Positions 27,052 through 33,913 of a stretch of 64,000 nt of DNA are shown here, one piece after another. The notes beneath the pieces are model-generated. The model was not told where the DNA came from and did not search any database. It saw only the letters and a list, made by a program, of their open reading frames with translations. The number at the start of each line of letters is the position of its first letter. The first letter of the stretch is position 1. Source of the DNA: Streptomyces coffeae (lineage in GTDB: Bacteria > Actinomycetota > Actinomycetes > Streptomycetales > Streptomycetaceae); assembly GCF_016741875.1 (NCBI RefSeq), contig NZ_JAERRF010000008.1, forward strand, positions 248,001-312,000, written 5' to 3'. The position numbers and the translations under genes were made by a program.

Positions 27052-28824
27052 GTGAATGACGGACAGGACCCGTACGACCCGTACGCACAGGATCCGTACG
27101 CCCAGGAGCCGCGGATCCACGGCTATGACGCCTATGGGCGTCCGGTCTACCAGCCGCAGGCGGGGCAGCAGACCTATGACCCGCAGCAGACCTATGACCC
27201 GCAGCCGGGTTACGACCCGTACGGGCAGGGGCAGCCCCAGGGCGGGCAGCAGGGGCAGGGCGGCTATGGCTACGACCCCTACGCGCAGGCGCAGCAGCCG
27301 CGGCATCCCCAGGCGTCCCAGCACCCGCAGGCCCAGCACCCCCAGGCCCAGCCGTACGACCCGTACGCGGGGCAGCAGCAGTACGCGTACGACCCCCAGC
27401 AGCAGGGCTACGGCTACGGCTACACGCCGACCGTGCCGCCGCAGCGCGAGTCGAACCCCTATGAGGAGCTGAGCCCCGAGGCGCTGCGGGAGTCGCGCCC
27501 CGAGCCCCCCGCCGAACCGGAGCCCGGCCGCGGGCCGGGGGCGGCGAAGGCGAAGAAGCACGACGAGGACTACCGCACCGAGCAGTTCTCCTTCATCGAG
27601 GAGGAGGACGAGGACACCGACGATGTCATCGACTGGCTGAAGTTCGCCGAGACCCGCACCGAGCGGCGCGACGAGCGCAAGCGCAAGGGCCGCAACCGCA
27701 CGGTCGCGCTGATCGTGGTGCTGGTCCTGGTGGCCGCCGGCGGGGTCGGCTACCTCTGGGCCGTGGGCAAGCTGCCCGGTCTGTCCGCCGGCAACGCCGA
27801 CCAGGCGGCGGGCGGTCCGCAGCAGCGCGATGTGATCGTGGTCCATCTGCGCGAGACCAAGGGCGGCCGCAGCTCCACCGCCCTGCTGGTGGACAACGAG
27901 ACCACCAAGAAGGGCACCACCGTCCTGCTGCCCAACGCGCTGTCCGTCTCCACCGAGGAGGGCGGCTCCACCACGCTCGGCAAGTCGGTCACCGACGAGG
28001 GCTCGGACTCCACCCGGGAGTCCCTGAGCAGCCTGCTGGGCTCGAAGATCCAGGGCACCTGGCGGCTGGACACCCCGTATCTGGAGAACCTGGTCGAGCT
28101 GGTCGGCGGGATCACCGTGACCACCGACGCGACCGTGCCGGACCGGCAGAAGGACGCCGCTCCGCTGGTGAAGAAGGGCCAGGATCAGCCTCTGGGCGGG
28201 CAGGCGGCTGTGGCGTACGCCACCTATCGCGCGCCGGGCGAGCCCCAGACCAAGCAGCTGGCCCGGTTCGGACAGGTCATGCACGCGGCGCTGAAGAAGC
28301 TCTCCAGCGATGAGAAGGGCGCCACCAACACCGTGGAGTCGCTGGCCCAGATCCCCGATCCGTCGCTGTCGGAGCAGCAGCTCGGCGCCTCGCTGGCCCG
28401 GCTGGCCGGGCAGGCGAAGAGCGGCGACTACAACACCGCGATGCTGCCGGTCCAGCAGGACGGAACGCTCAGCACCCGGGCCACCGACCATGTGGTCAAG
28501 GACATCCTCGGCGGAACGGTCAAGAACACCGGCGGTGACACCCCGCGGGTCAGCGTGACCAACGCGGGCGGCACCGCGGACGCGGCCGGTTCGGCCCGGG
28601 TCACGCTGGTCAACGGCGGCTTTACGGTCGTCTCCGCGACCGAGGGCAAGGGCACCCCGCAGACGGCTTCGCGGGTCACCTACGCCGAGGCCGCCCAGGC
28701 GGCCCAGGCCAAGGAGGTCGCCAAGACGCTCGGCCTGCCCTCGAGCGCGGTGCGCAAGGGCAAGGGCGCGGCCAACGCGGACATCACGGTCGTCCTCGGC
28801 CAGGACTACACGGGCAAGGGCTGA
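27052..28824 (+). CDS. LCP-like membrane protein with LytR C-terminal domain
   Basis: The 590-residue protein starts at GTG 27052, 13 bp after nadD. Residues 1-135 are low-complexity Tyr/Pro/Gln/Asp (DPYAQDPYAQEP, YDPQQTYDPQ). An acidic cytoplasmic part is followed by a membrane helix (TVALIVVLVLVAAGGVGYLW). Outside lies a region matching the LytR-CpsA-Psr outline (RSSTALLVDNETTKKGT, LDTPYLENLVELVGGITV, LGGQAAVAYATYR) and then a LytR_C-type domain to the end. LCP enzymes transfer glycopolymers to peptidoglycan. The usual catalytic arginines (as in SIPRD) are not seen, so activity may differ. The mre-linked position suggests wall-polymer work. Confidence 0.8.
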   Translation: MNDGQDPYDPYAQDPYAQEPRIHGYDAYGRPVYQPQAGQQTYDPQQTYDPQPGYDPYGQGQPQGGQQGQGGYGYDPYAQAQQPRHPQASQHPQAQHPQAQPYDPYAGQQQYAYDPQQQGYGYGYTPTVPPQRESNPYEELSPEALRESRPEPPAEPEPGRGPGAAKAKKHDEDYRTEQFSFIEEEDEDTDDVIDWLKFAETRTERRDERKRKGRNRTVALIVVLVLVAAGGVGYLWAVGKLPGLSAGNADQAAGGPQQRDVIVVHLRETKGGRSSTALLVDNETTKKGTTVLLPNALSVSTEEGGSTTLGKSVTDEGSDSTRESLSSLLGSKIQGTWRLDTPYLENLVELVGGITVTTDATVPDRQKDAAPLVKKGQDQPLGGQAAVAYATYRAPGEPQTKQLARFGQVMHAALKKLSSDEKGATNTVESLAQIPDPSLSEQQLGASLARLAGQAKSGDYNTAMLPVQQDGTLSTRATDHVVKDILGGTVKNTGGDTPRVSVTNAGGTADAAGSARVTLVNGGFTVVSATEGKGTPQTASRVTYAEAAQAAQAKEVAKTLGLPSSAVRKGKGAANADITVVLGQDYTGKG

Positions 28825-28851
28825 ACGCCCGGACCCCTTCACCGGACCGTT

Positions 28852-28879
28852 GCGGCGGCCGCCTCCGGGCGGCCGCCGC
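28852..28879 (+). terminator. Hairpin terminator after LCP-like gene
   Basis: GCGGCGGCCGCC (28852-28863) and GGCGGCCGCCGC (28868-28879) form a 12-bp perfect stem with a TCCG loop. Confidence 0.65.
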
Positions 28880-28986
28880 GGCGCTGTCGGGCCACCGCCG
28901 GATATCGGCCCGGCGGGGCGGCGGCGGGGCGTGAGACCCTTGGGGTGCCAGACCTTCGAGGTACGACAACGACCGAAAGCTTGCCT

Positions 28987-29430
28987 GTGACCGCCACGGA
29001 CCGCTCCATCGAGCTCATCAACGCCGCCGCCCAGGCAGCCGCCGACAAGCTCGCGCACGACATCATCGCGTACGACGTCAGCGATGTGCTCTCGATCACC
29101 GACGCCTTCCTGCTGGCCTCGGCGCCCAACGACCGCCAGGTGAAGTCGATCGTCGACGAGATCGAGGAGCGGCTGAACAAGGAGCTCGGCGCCAAGCCGG
29201 TGCGCCGCGAGGGCGACCGTGAGGCCCGCTGGGTGCTGCTGGACTACGTGGACGTCGTGGTGCACGTCCAGCACAGCGAGGAGCGGGTCTTCTACGCCCT
29301 GGAGCGGCTGTGGAAGGACTGCCCGCAGCTGGAGCTCCCGGCCGACGCCGTCGCCACCCGGGGCAAGGCGGAGGAGTACGCGCAGGCGCGGGCGGCCGAC
29401 GGCGGCCCGGTCGGCGGTGAGCTCAGCTGA
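28987..29430 (+). CDS. rsfS: Ribosomal silencing factor RsfS
   Basis: RsfS binds L14 on the 50S subunit and blocks joining of 30S when nutrients are scarce. The family fold is clear: AADKLAHDIIAYDVSDVLSI, then ASAPNDRQVKSIVDEIEERL, REGDREARWVLLDYVDVVVH and SEERVFYALERLW. With GTG 28987 it has 147 residues, slightly longer than average because of an Ala/Asp/Gly tail. A GAAAG sequence lies upstream. The phosphatase gene begins 8 bp downstream, so the two are co-transcribed. Confidence 0.92.
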   Translation: MTATDRSIELINAAAQAAADKLAHDIIAYDVSDVLSITDAFLLASAPNDRQVKSIVDEIEERLNKELGAKPVRREGDREARWVLLDYVDVVVHVQHSEERVFYALERLWKDCPQLELPADAVATRGKAEEYAQARAADGGPVGGELS

Positions 29431-29438
29431 ACGGCACC

Positions 29439-30080
29439 ATGGGCGGCCGGGGCCGCCGCGTTGTCCTGTGGCGGCACGGCCAGACGGCCTGGAACATCGA
29501 GCGCCGCTTCCAGGGCTCCCTGGACATCGAGTTGACCGAGACCGGGACGGCGCAGGCGCGCCGGTCGGCCCGGCTGCTGGCCGCGCTGAAGCCGGACGCG
29601 ATCGTCGCCTCCGACCTCAAGCGGGCCGCGGCGACCGCCGCCGAGCTGGCGGCCGTCACCGGGCTGACGGTCTCCCACGACGCCTCGCTCCGCGAGACCT
29701 ACGCCGGTCGGTGGCAGGGGCTCACCCACGACGAGATCATGGCGCAGTTCGGCGAGGAGTACACCGCGTGGAAGCGCGGTGAGCCCGTGCGACGCGGTGG
29801 CGGCGAACTGGAGTCCGAGGTCGCCGACCGGGCCGCCCCGGTGGTGCTGGAGAGCACCGAGAAGCTGCCCGACGGTGGCACGCTGGTGGTGGTCAGCCAC
29901 GGCGGCACCATCCGCACCACCATCGGCCGGCTGCTCGGTCTGGAGCCCCGGACCTGGGAGGCGCTGGGCGGTCTGTCCAACTGCTGCTGGTCGGTGCTGG
30001 GCGAGGGAGTGCGCGGCTGGCGGCTGCTGGAGCACAACGCCGGATCGCTGCCCGAGCCGGTGCTCGGCGACGACGACTGA
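29439..30080 (+). CDS. Histidine phosphatase (phosphoglycerate mutase-like)
   Basis: This 213-residue protein has the phosphohistidine motif LWRHGQTAWN, the proton-donor loop SLRETYAGRWQGLT and the second histidine VVSHGGTIRTTIG. These residues define the histidine phosphatase superfamily, cofactor-independent phosphatase branch. The substrate cannot be read from sequence. The rsfS-phosphatase pair is common in actinobacteria. The ATG at 29439 is 8 bp from the rsfS stop. Confidence 0.9.
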   Translation: MGGRGRRVVLWRHGQTAWNIERRFQGSLDIELTETGTAQARRSARLLAALKPDAIVASDLKRAAATAAELAAVTGLTVSHDASLRETYAGRWQGLTHDEIMAQFGEEYTAWKRGEPVRRGGGELESEVADRAAPVVLESTEKLPDGGTLVVVSHGGTIRTTIGRLLGLEPRTWEALGGLSNCCWSVLGEGVRGWRLLEHNAGSLPEPVLGDDD

Positions 30081-30152
30081 GCGGATTTCCTTTTCCGGCA
30101 GGTCACCGGCTATGCTCCTTCTCGTTCGAAGCGCTCCGGCGCAAAGAACAGC

Positions 30153-30225
30153 GGGGCTATAGCTCAGTTGGTAGAGCGCCTGCATGGCATGCAGGAGGTC
30201 AGGAGTTCAATTCTCCTTAGCTCCA
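30153..30225 (+). tRNA. tRNA-Ala(GGC), copy 1
   Basis: A full cloverleaf can be drawn: acceptor GGGGCTA/TAGCTCC, D arm GCTC/GAGC, anticodon arm CCTGC-ATGGCAT-GCAGG giving anticodon GGC, T arm AGGAG/CTCCT and a 3' A discriminator. CCA is not encoded. A TATGCT box lies at 30111-30116. The second copy at 33517 is identical. Confidence 0.97.
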
Positions 30226-30236
30226 CAGCACCGCAC

Positions 30237-30270
30237 CGATCCCGTCCCCTCTCCGAGGGTGGCGGGATCG
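30237..30270 (+). terminator. Terminator after tRNA-Ala copy 1
   Basis: CGATCCCG (30237-30244) pairs with CGGGATCG (30263-30270), followed by CTGCTTTTCC. It closes the tRNA transcript. Confidence 0.75.
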
Positions 30271-30299
30271 CTGCTTTTCCCGGCCCGTTTCCCGGCCCG

Positions 30300-31241
30300 T
30301 CAGGCCCGCTTGGCGCGCTGAGCACGCTCGGCCCGCATCGCGGAGAGCGGGCGGGCATGGGCGGAGCAGCCGATCAGCGGGTCGTGAATGGCCCGCAGCC
30401 GCTCCAGGAAGCCCCGGCTCTCCTCGTCGTCCGGGGTGTAGACCACGACCCGGGTCTCGGGCGCGCCGCTGATCTGCATCGACGTCGAGAGCATCCGTAT
30501 CTCGCCGACCGAGGCGTGCTGCACCACCTTGATCCGCGCACCGGGCGGGGCGACGTCCCCGGTGCGCCAGAGCCGGGCGAAGTGGTCGCTGGCGGCCAGC
30601 AGCCGGGCGAGGAACTCCTCCCACTCGGGCTCGCCCACATGCCGTCCGTACCCGCCGCGCAGCGTCGCCACGATGACCGGCAGCTCCTCGTCGAGATTGA
30701 GCAGCGAGACGCAGCAGCGCTGATTGACGAAGAGCTGCCACAGCACGTTCCTCTCGGACGGGGCGGTGGGGAGCAGCATCGACGGAAAGAGGTGCTGGTA
30801 ACCGGCGTTGTACGCCAGGATGTCGTACCGGGCGTTGTAGACCACGGCCGGAAGCGGGTCGAGCGCGTCGATGATGCCCTGCACCTCGGGGCTGACCGTA
30901 TGCGTGTCCCGCGTCCGGTCCGGGACGTACGGCACCTCGGCCAGGTGGTACAGATGCTCGCGCTCGGCGCGGTCGAGCCGCAGGGTGCGCGCGATCGCGT
31001 CCAGCACCTGCACACTCGCGTTGATCGGGCGGCCCTGCTCCAGCCAGGTGTACCAGGTGACGCCGACGCCGGAGAGCTGGGCGACCTCCTCCCGGCGCAG
31101 CCCGGGGGTGCGGCGGCGCAGCCCGGGCGCCATCCCCACGTCCGCGGGGGTCACCCGGGCGCGGCGGCTGCGCAGGAAGGCGGCCAGCTCGGGCCGCCGT
31201 CGTTGGGCGGCCTGCCGGTGCTGTGCGGTGTTCACGGCCAT
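30300..31241 (-). CDS. XRE-family regulator with MmyB-like ligand domain
   Basis: The 313-residue protein starts at 31241 after GGGGAG. The N-terminal helix-turn-helix includes RRTPGLRREEVAQLSGVGVTWYTWLEQGR and the C-terminal part (ALDPLPAVVYNARYDILAYN to SMQISGAPETRVVVYTPDD) is the MmyB-like PAS-type domain. These proteins are numerous in Streptomyces and usually control an adjacent gene; here that is the divergent MFS transporter. An upstream extension of the frame to 31328 is unlikely to be used. Confidence 0.88.
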   Translation of the reverse strand: MAVNTAQHRQAAQRRRPELAAFLRSRRARVTPADVGMAPGLRRRTPGLRREEVAQLSGVGVTWYTWLEQGRPINASVQVLDAIARTLRLDRAEREHLYHLAEVPYVPDRTRDTHTVSPEVQGIIDALDPLPAVVYNARYDILAYNAGYQHLFPSMLLPTAPSERNVLWQLFVNQRCCVSLLNLDEELPVIVATLRGGYGRHVGEPEWEEFLARLLAASDHFARLWRTGDVAPPGARIKVVQHASVGEIRMLSTSMQISGAPETRVVVYTPDDEESRGFLERLRAIHDPLIGCSAHARPLSAMRAERAQRAKRA

Positions 31242-31366
31242 CGTCGCTCCCCATGTCCCCCGTGGCGGCGCCGTCCCCCGTGACGGCGACTCCCGTGACG
31301 GCCTCCGCGCGGGGGGCCGGTCCTCCATGCTCCCGGTGGCGGCCGGAGGCTGCCAGGTGCTGCCAC

Positions 31367-31403
31367 TACCAGCATCGGCGGGCTCTCGTTACCGGTATCG
31401 GCG
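31367..31403. promoter_or_regulatory. Candidate operator: spaced direct repeat
   Basis: TACCAGCATCGGCG (31367-31380) and TACCGGTATCGGCG (31390-31403) are near-identical and begin 23 bp apart. They lie in the divergent promoter region of the XRE regulator and the MFS gene. A CAGGCT box 6 nt before the MFS ATG may be its -10. Confidence 0.4.
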
Positions 31404-31421
31404 CGCCCGCAGGCTCGGTTC

Positions 31422-32939
31422 ATGACCCACACCACCCCGACCACCCCTCTCCCCGCAGAGGACTCCGCGACCAGTAAAGGCCACCCCACTGACATCCCGG
31501 CCGGCGCCGCCCCGGCCGCGCGGCGGACCGCGCGCCCCGGCTGGCTGCTCGCCATCGTCCTCACCGGCCAGCTCATGGCCGTGCTCGACGTCTTCATCGT
31601 CAATGTCGCGGCGCCGACCATGCGCGCCGATCTGCACGCTTCCGGCGCCGGACTCCAGCTCGTCATCGCCGGTTACACGATTTCCTATGCCGTCCTGCTG
31701 ATCACCGGGGCGCGGCTGGGCGCCCTGCTCGGCCACCGGCGGATGTTCCTGTCCGGGCTCGCGGCCTTCACCGCCGCCTCGCTCGCCTGCGGGCTGGCCG
31801 GCAGCACCGGGCAGCTGATCGCCTTCCGGTTCGTCCAGGGCGCGGCGTCGGCGATGATGCTGCCGCAGGTGCTCAGCCTCATCCAGCGGACGTACACGGG
31901 CAGTTCGCGGGCGCGGGCGCTCGGCGCGTACTCCGCGGTGCTCGCCTCCGGCGCCGCCGCCGGGCTGATCGTGGGCGGGGTGCTGGTCGAGGCCGACCTG
32001 ATGGGCACGGGCTGGCGTCCGGTCTTCCTGGTCAACGTGCCGATCGGGCTGCTGCTGCTCGTTCTCGGACCGCGGCTGATGCACTCCCCGGAGGAGGCGC
32101 CGCGCGGCCCGGCCACCGCGCTCCGGGACGGCCTGGATCTGCCCGGTCTGGTGCTGCTGGCCGCGGCGGTCCTGCTGTTCACGGTGCCGATGGTGCTCGG
32201 CCAGGAGTGGGACTGGCCGCTGTGGGGCTGGATCATGCTGGGGCTGAGCGTGGTCGTGGCGGGGCTGTTCGCGGCGTACGAGGCGCGGCTGGCCCGGCGC
32301 GGCGGCAGGCCGCTGATCTCCCCGCGCGTGGTGCGGGCGCCCGGAATGGCGGTGGCGGTGCTCCGTATCGTGCTGGCGATGGCGACGAACGCGGGTTTCC
32401 TGTTCGTCACCACCCTGCATGTGCAGGGCGGGCTGGGCTACAGCGCGATGCGGGCCGGACTGACCTTCGTGCCCACGGCGGCGGCGTTCGGCGTGCTGGG
32501 ACTCAACTGGCAGCGGCTGCCGGTGCGTTGGCAGGCGGTCGCGGTACCGGCCGGATTCACGCTGGCGGCCGTGTCGTTCCTCGGGCTCGGTCTGGCGCTG
32601 CGGCACGGCGGCGACGGCGGCCCGTGGCTCTACGTCGTCCTGGTGGGCGCCGGAGCGGGCCTCTCGCTCGCCTACAGCCCCGTCCTGACGCGGACGTTGG
32701 CGACTGTACGGCCGCAGGACGCGGCGGACGCCAGCGGCGTTCTGGTGACGGCGGCTCAACTCGGTCTGCTGAGCGGAGTCGCGGTCTTCGGCACGGTGTT
32801 CCTGAACGCGGCGGACAGTGCCGCGCCCGGAGCGCATGCCTCGGCGGACGCCCTGTGGGTGACCTGCGTCGCACTGGCCGTGGCGGCAGCATGCGGAACG
32901 CTGCTGAGTCTCGTGAGGCGGGTGAGGCATCTCCGCTGA
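31422..32939 (+). CDS. DHA2-family MFS efflux transporter
   Basis: This 505-residue transporter has about 14 membrane helices, the EmrB/QacA layout. Early motifs include LTGQLMAVLDVFIVNVAAPT and GARLGALLGHRRMF (motif A), then motif C-like GAYSAVLASGAAAGLIVGG. It likely exports drugs or metabolites by proton antiport. It is divergent from the XRE regulator gene, which probably controls it. The substrate is unknown. Confidence 0.9.
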   Translation: MTHTTPTTPLPAEDSATSKGHPTDIPAGAAPAARRTARPGWLLAIVLTGQLMAVLDVFIVNVAAPTMRADLHASGAGLQLVIAGYTISYAVLLITGARLGALLGHRRMFLSGLAAFTAASLACGLAGSTGQLIAFRFVQGAASAMMLPQVLSLIQRTYTGSSRARALGAYSAVLASGAAAGLIVGGVLVEADLMGTGWRPVFLVNVPIGLLLLVLGPRLMHSPEEAPRGPATALRDGLDLPGLVLLAAAVLLFTVPMVLGQEWDWPLWGWIMLGLSVVVAGLFAAYEARLARRGGRPLISPRVVRAPGMAVAVLRIVLAMATNAGFLFVTTLHVQGGLGYSAMRAGLTFVPTAAAFGVLGLNWQRLPVRWQAVAVPAGFTLAAVSFLGLGLALRHGGDGGPWLYVVLVGAGAGLSLAYSPVLTRTLATVRPQDAADASGVLVTAAQLGLLSGVAVFGTVFLNAADSAAPGAHASADALWVTCVALAVAAACGTLLSLVRRVRHLR

Positions 32940-33016
32940 CCTGGGGCGTCGTCCCATGGCAGAATCGGACGGCCGGAGGGGCAGGGGCCGACAGTCCGAT
33001 GGGGAGGGCAGGTGGG

Positions 33017-33175
33017 ATGCCGACCAGCATCCTCGATGCGATCGAGGACCTTTCCGACGCGGATCGGCCGGGCATCGCATGCCCGTCCTGCGGCTCCGGC
33101 AAAGTGGCTCAGGTCCTCGGCGACAACGGCGGTGTTTCCTACGTGTGTACGGCCTGCGGCCACAGCTGGAGCTGA
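33017..33175 (+). CDS. Small zinc-ribbon protein, 52 residues
   Basis: A 52-residue protein starts MPTSILDAIEDLSDADRPG, then CPSCGSGKVAQVLGDN and CTACGHSWS at the end. The two CxxC pairs form a zinc ribbon. The start follows GGAGGGCAGGTGGG. The next gene begins 6 bp after its stop and also encodes a cysteine-pair protein, so they form a two-gene unit. No partner or nucleic-acid target is known. Confidence 0.75.
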   Translation: MPTSILDAIEDLSDADRPGIACPSCGSGKVAQVLGDNGGVSYVCTACGHSWS

Positions 33176-33180
33176 GTGAC

Positions 33181-33414
33181 ATGGGAGCACACAGCCGGAA
33201 ATGTGACTGGTGCGGCAGCGGCACACCGATCGTCCGCGACATGGAGCCGCTCAACTCCGACTACCAGTACTGGTGCGCGGAGTGCGCACGGGCGCTGATC
33301 ATCAAGGGCGATCCCATCGAGACCTACCGGGAGCTGGAAGGGGAGCCGATCTACGGTCGGCTCCTCGACGAGCACTGCACGCTCAAGCGTTTCTACTCGT
33401 TCGCGACGGCGTAA
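33181..33414 (+). CDS. Small CxxC-pair protein, 77 residues
   Basis: The 77-residue protein starts MGAHSRKCDWCGSGTPIVRD, continues QYWCAECARALIIKGDPI and ends KRFYSFATA. CDWC and CAEC probably bind zinc. It lies 6 bp after the smaller zinc-ribbon gene and just before the second tRNA-Ala. The pair is set in core DNA next to leuS. Function unknown. Confidence 0.75.
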   Translation: MGAHSRKCDWCGSGTPIVRDMEPLNSDYQYWCAECARALIIKGDPIETYRELEGEPIYGRLLDEHCTLKRFYSFATA

Positions 33415-33516
33415 CCCGGCCCTGCTCCGGCCTCGCGGCAATCGATTTGGCGGAAGCCCGGGGCGTCCGTGTAATGTAGGCGATGCCGCCGCGGCGAGCC
33501 GGGCGGAGCAAGACCT

Positions 33517-33589
33517 GGGGCTATAGCTCAGTTGGTAGAGCGCCTGCATGGCATGCAGGAGGTCAGGAGTTCAATTCTCCTTAGCTCCA
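33517..33589 (+). tRNA. tRNA-Ala(GGC), copy 2
   Basis: Identical over all 73 bases to the copy at 30153, including the GGC anticodon. Identity continues for 4 more bases downstream (CACAG after the last stem) and then stops. A GTAATGTAGG sequence 35-40 bp upstream may be the -10 region. Confidence 0.97.
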
Positions 33590-33599
33590 CAGTTACCAG

Positions 33600-33632
33600 G
33601 AGACGGACTGTCCGATATGGGCGGTCCGTCTC
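33600..33632 (+). terminator. Terminator after tRNA-Ala copy 2
   Basis: GAGACGGAC (33600-33608) pairs perfectly with GTCCGTCTC (33624-33632), followed by TTTTAT. Confidence 0.85.
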
Positions 33633-33738
33633 TTTTATCACTCGGGGTTTTACGGGTTCGTTCCGCCCGTCGTTTCTTCTTCCCGCCACCGCGGCTCCCT
33701 CGATGCGGGCCATTGGTGCCCTGCGGTAACCTGGCTCC

Positions 33739-33777
33739 ATGCGTGCCGTACGCCTTCTGCTTAGCGGGCCGCGCTGA
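33739..33777 (+). CDS. Putative leucine leader peptide, 12 residues
   Basis: A 12-codon frame reads MRAVRLLLSGPR and contains three consecutive leucine codons (CTT CTG CTT), two of them rare in this high-GC genome. It lies about 175 bp before leuS and is followed by a hairpin series ending in a terminator. This is the arrangement of classical transcription attenuation. TAACCT at 33728-33733 is a possible -10 box that would put the transcript start at or beside the leader ATG. Confidence 0.6.
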   Translation: MRAVRLLLSGPR

Positions 33778-33851
33778 TCACGTACCGACCGAGAACAGTT
33801 CCGGTCGGCATCGGCGCGGCGTCCCCTCCTGTGCGAGGGGTCTTTTTGTTT
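33768..33851 (+). promoter_or_regulatory. Attenuator of leuS: terminator and competing pairing
   Basis: CCCCTC (33823-33828) and GAGGGG (33835-33840) form a hairpin followed by TCTTTTTGTTT, an intrinsic terminator. Before it, CCGACC/GGTCGG can form a stem at about 33786-33808. GCCGCGC inside the leader peptide (33768-33774) is complementary to GCGCGGC (33814-33820) just before the terminator, giving a possible alternative fold. Ribosome stalling on the leucine codons would decide between them. Confidence 0.6.
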
Positions 33852-33913
33852 CGGAGGCAAGAGGGAGCCGTTCCCTACCGCAGGCAGAGACGACCGATGG
33901 AGCTTTGAGGATC

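Noticed and set aside
30153..33589. tRNA-bounded integrative element
   Set aside because: No integrase, excisionase or replication gene lies between the tRNAs, and the zinc protein pair looks like core DNA.
33548..33913. N-terminal extension of LeuS
   Set aside because: It would translate the tRNA, the terminator and the attenuator; the homologous protein starts at 33914.
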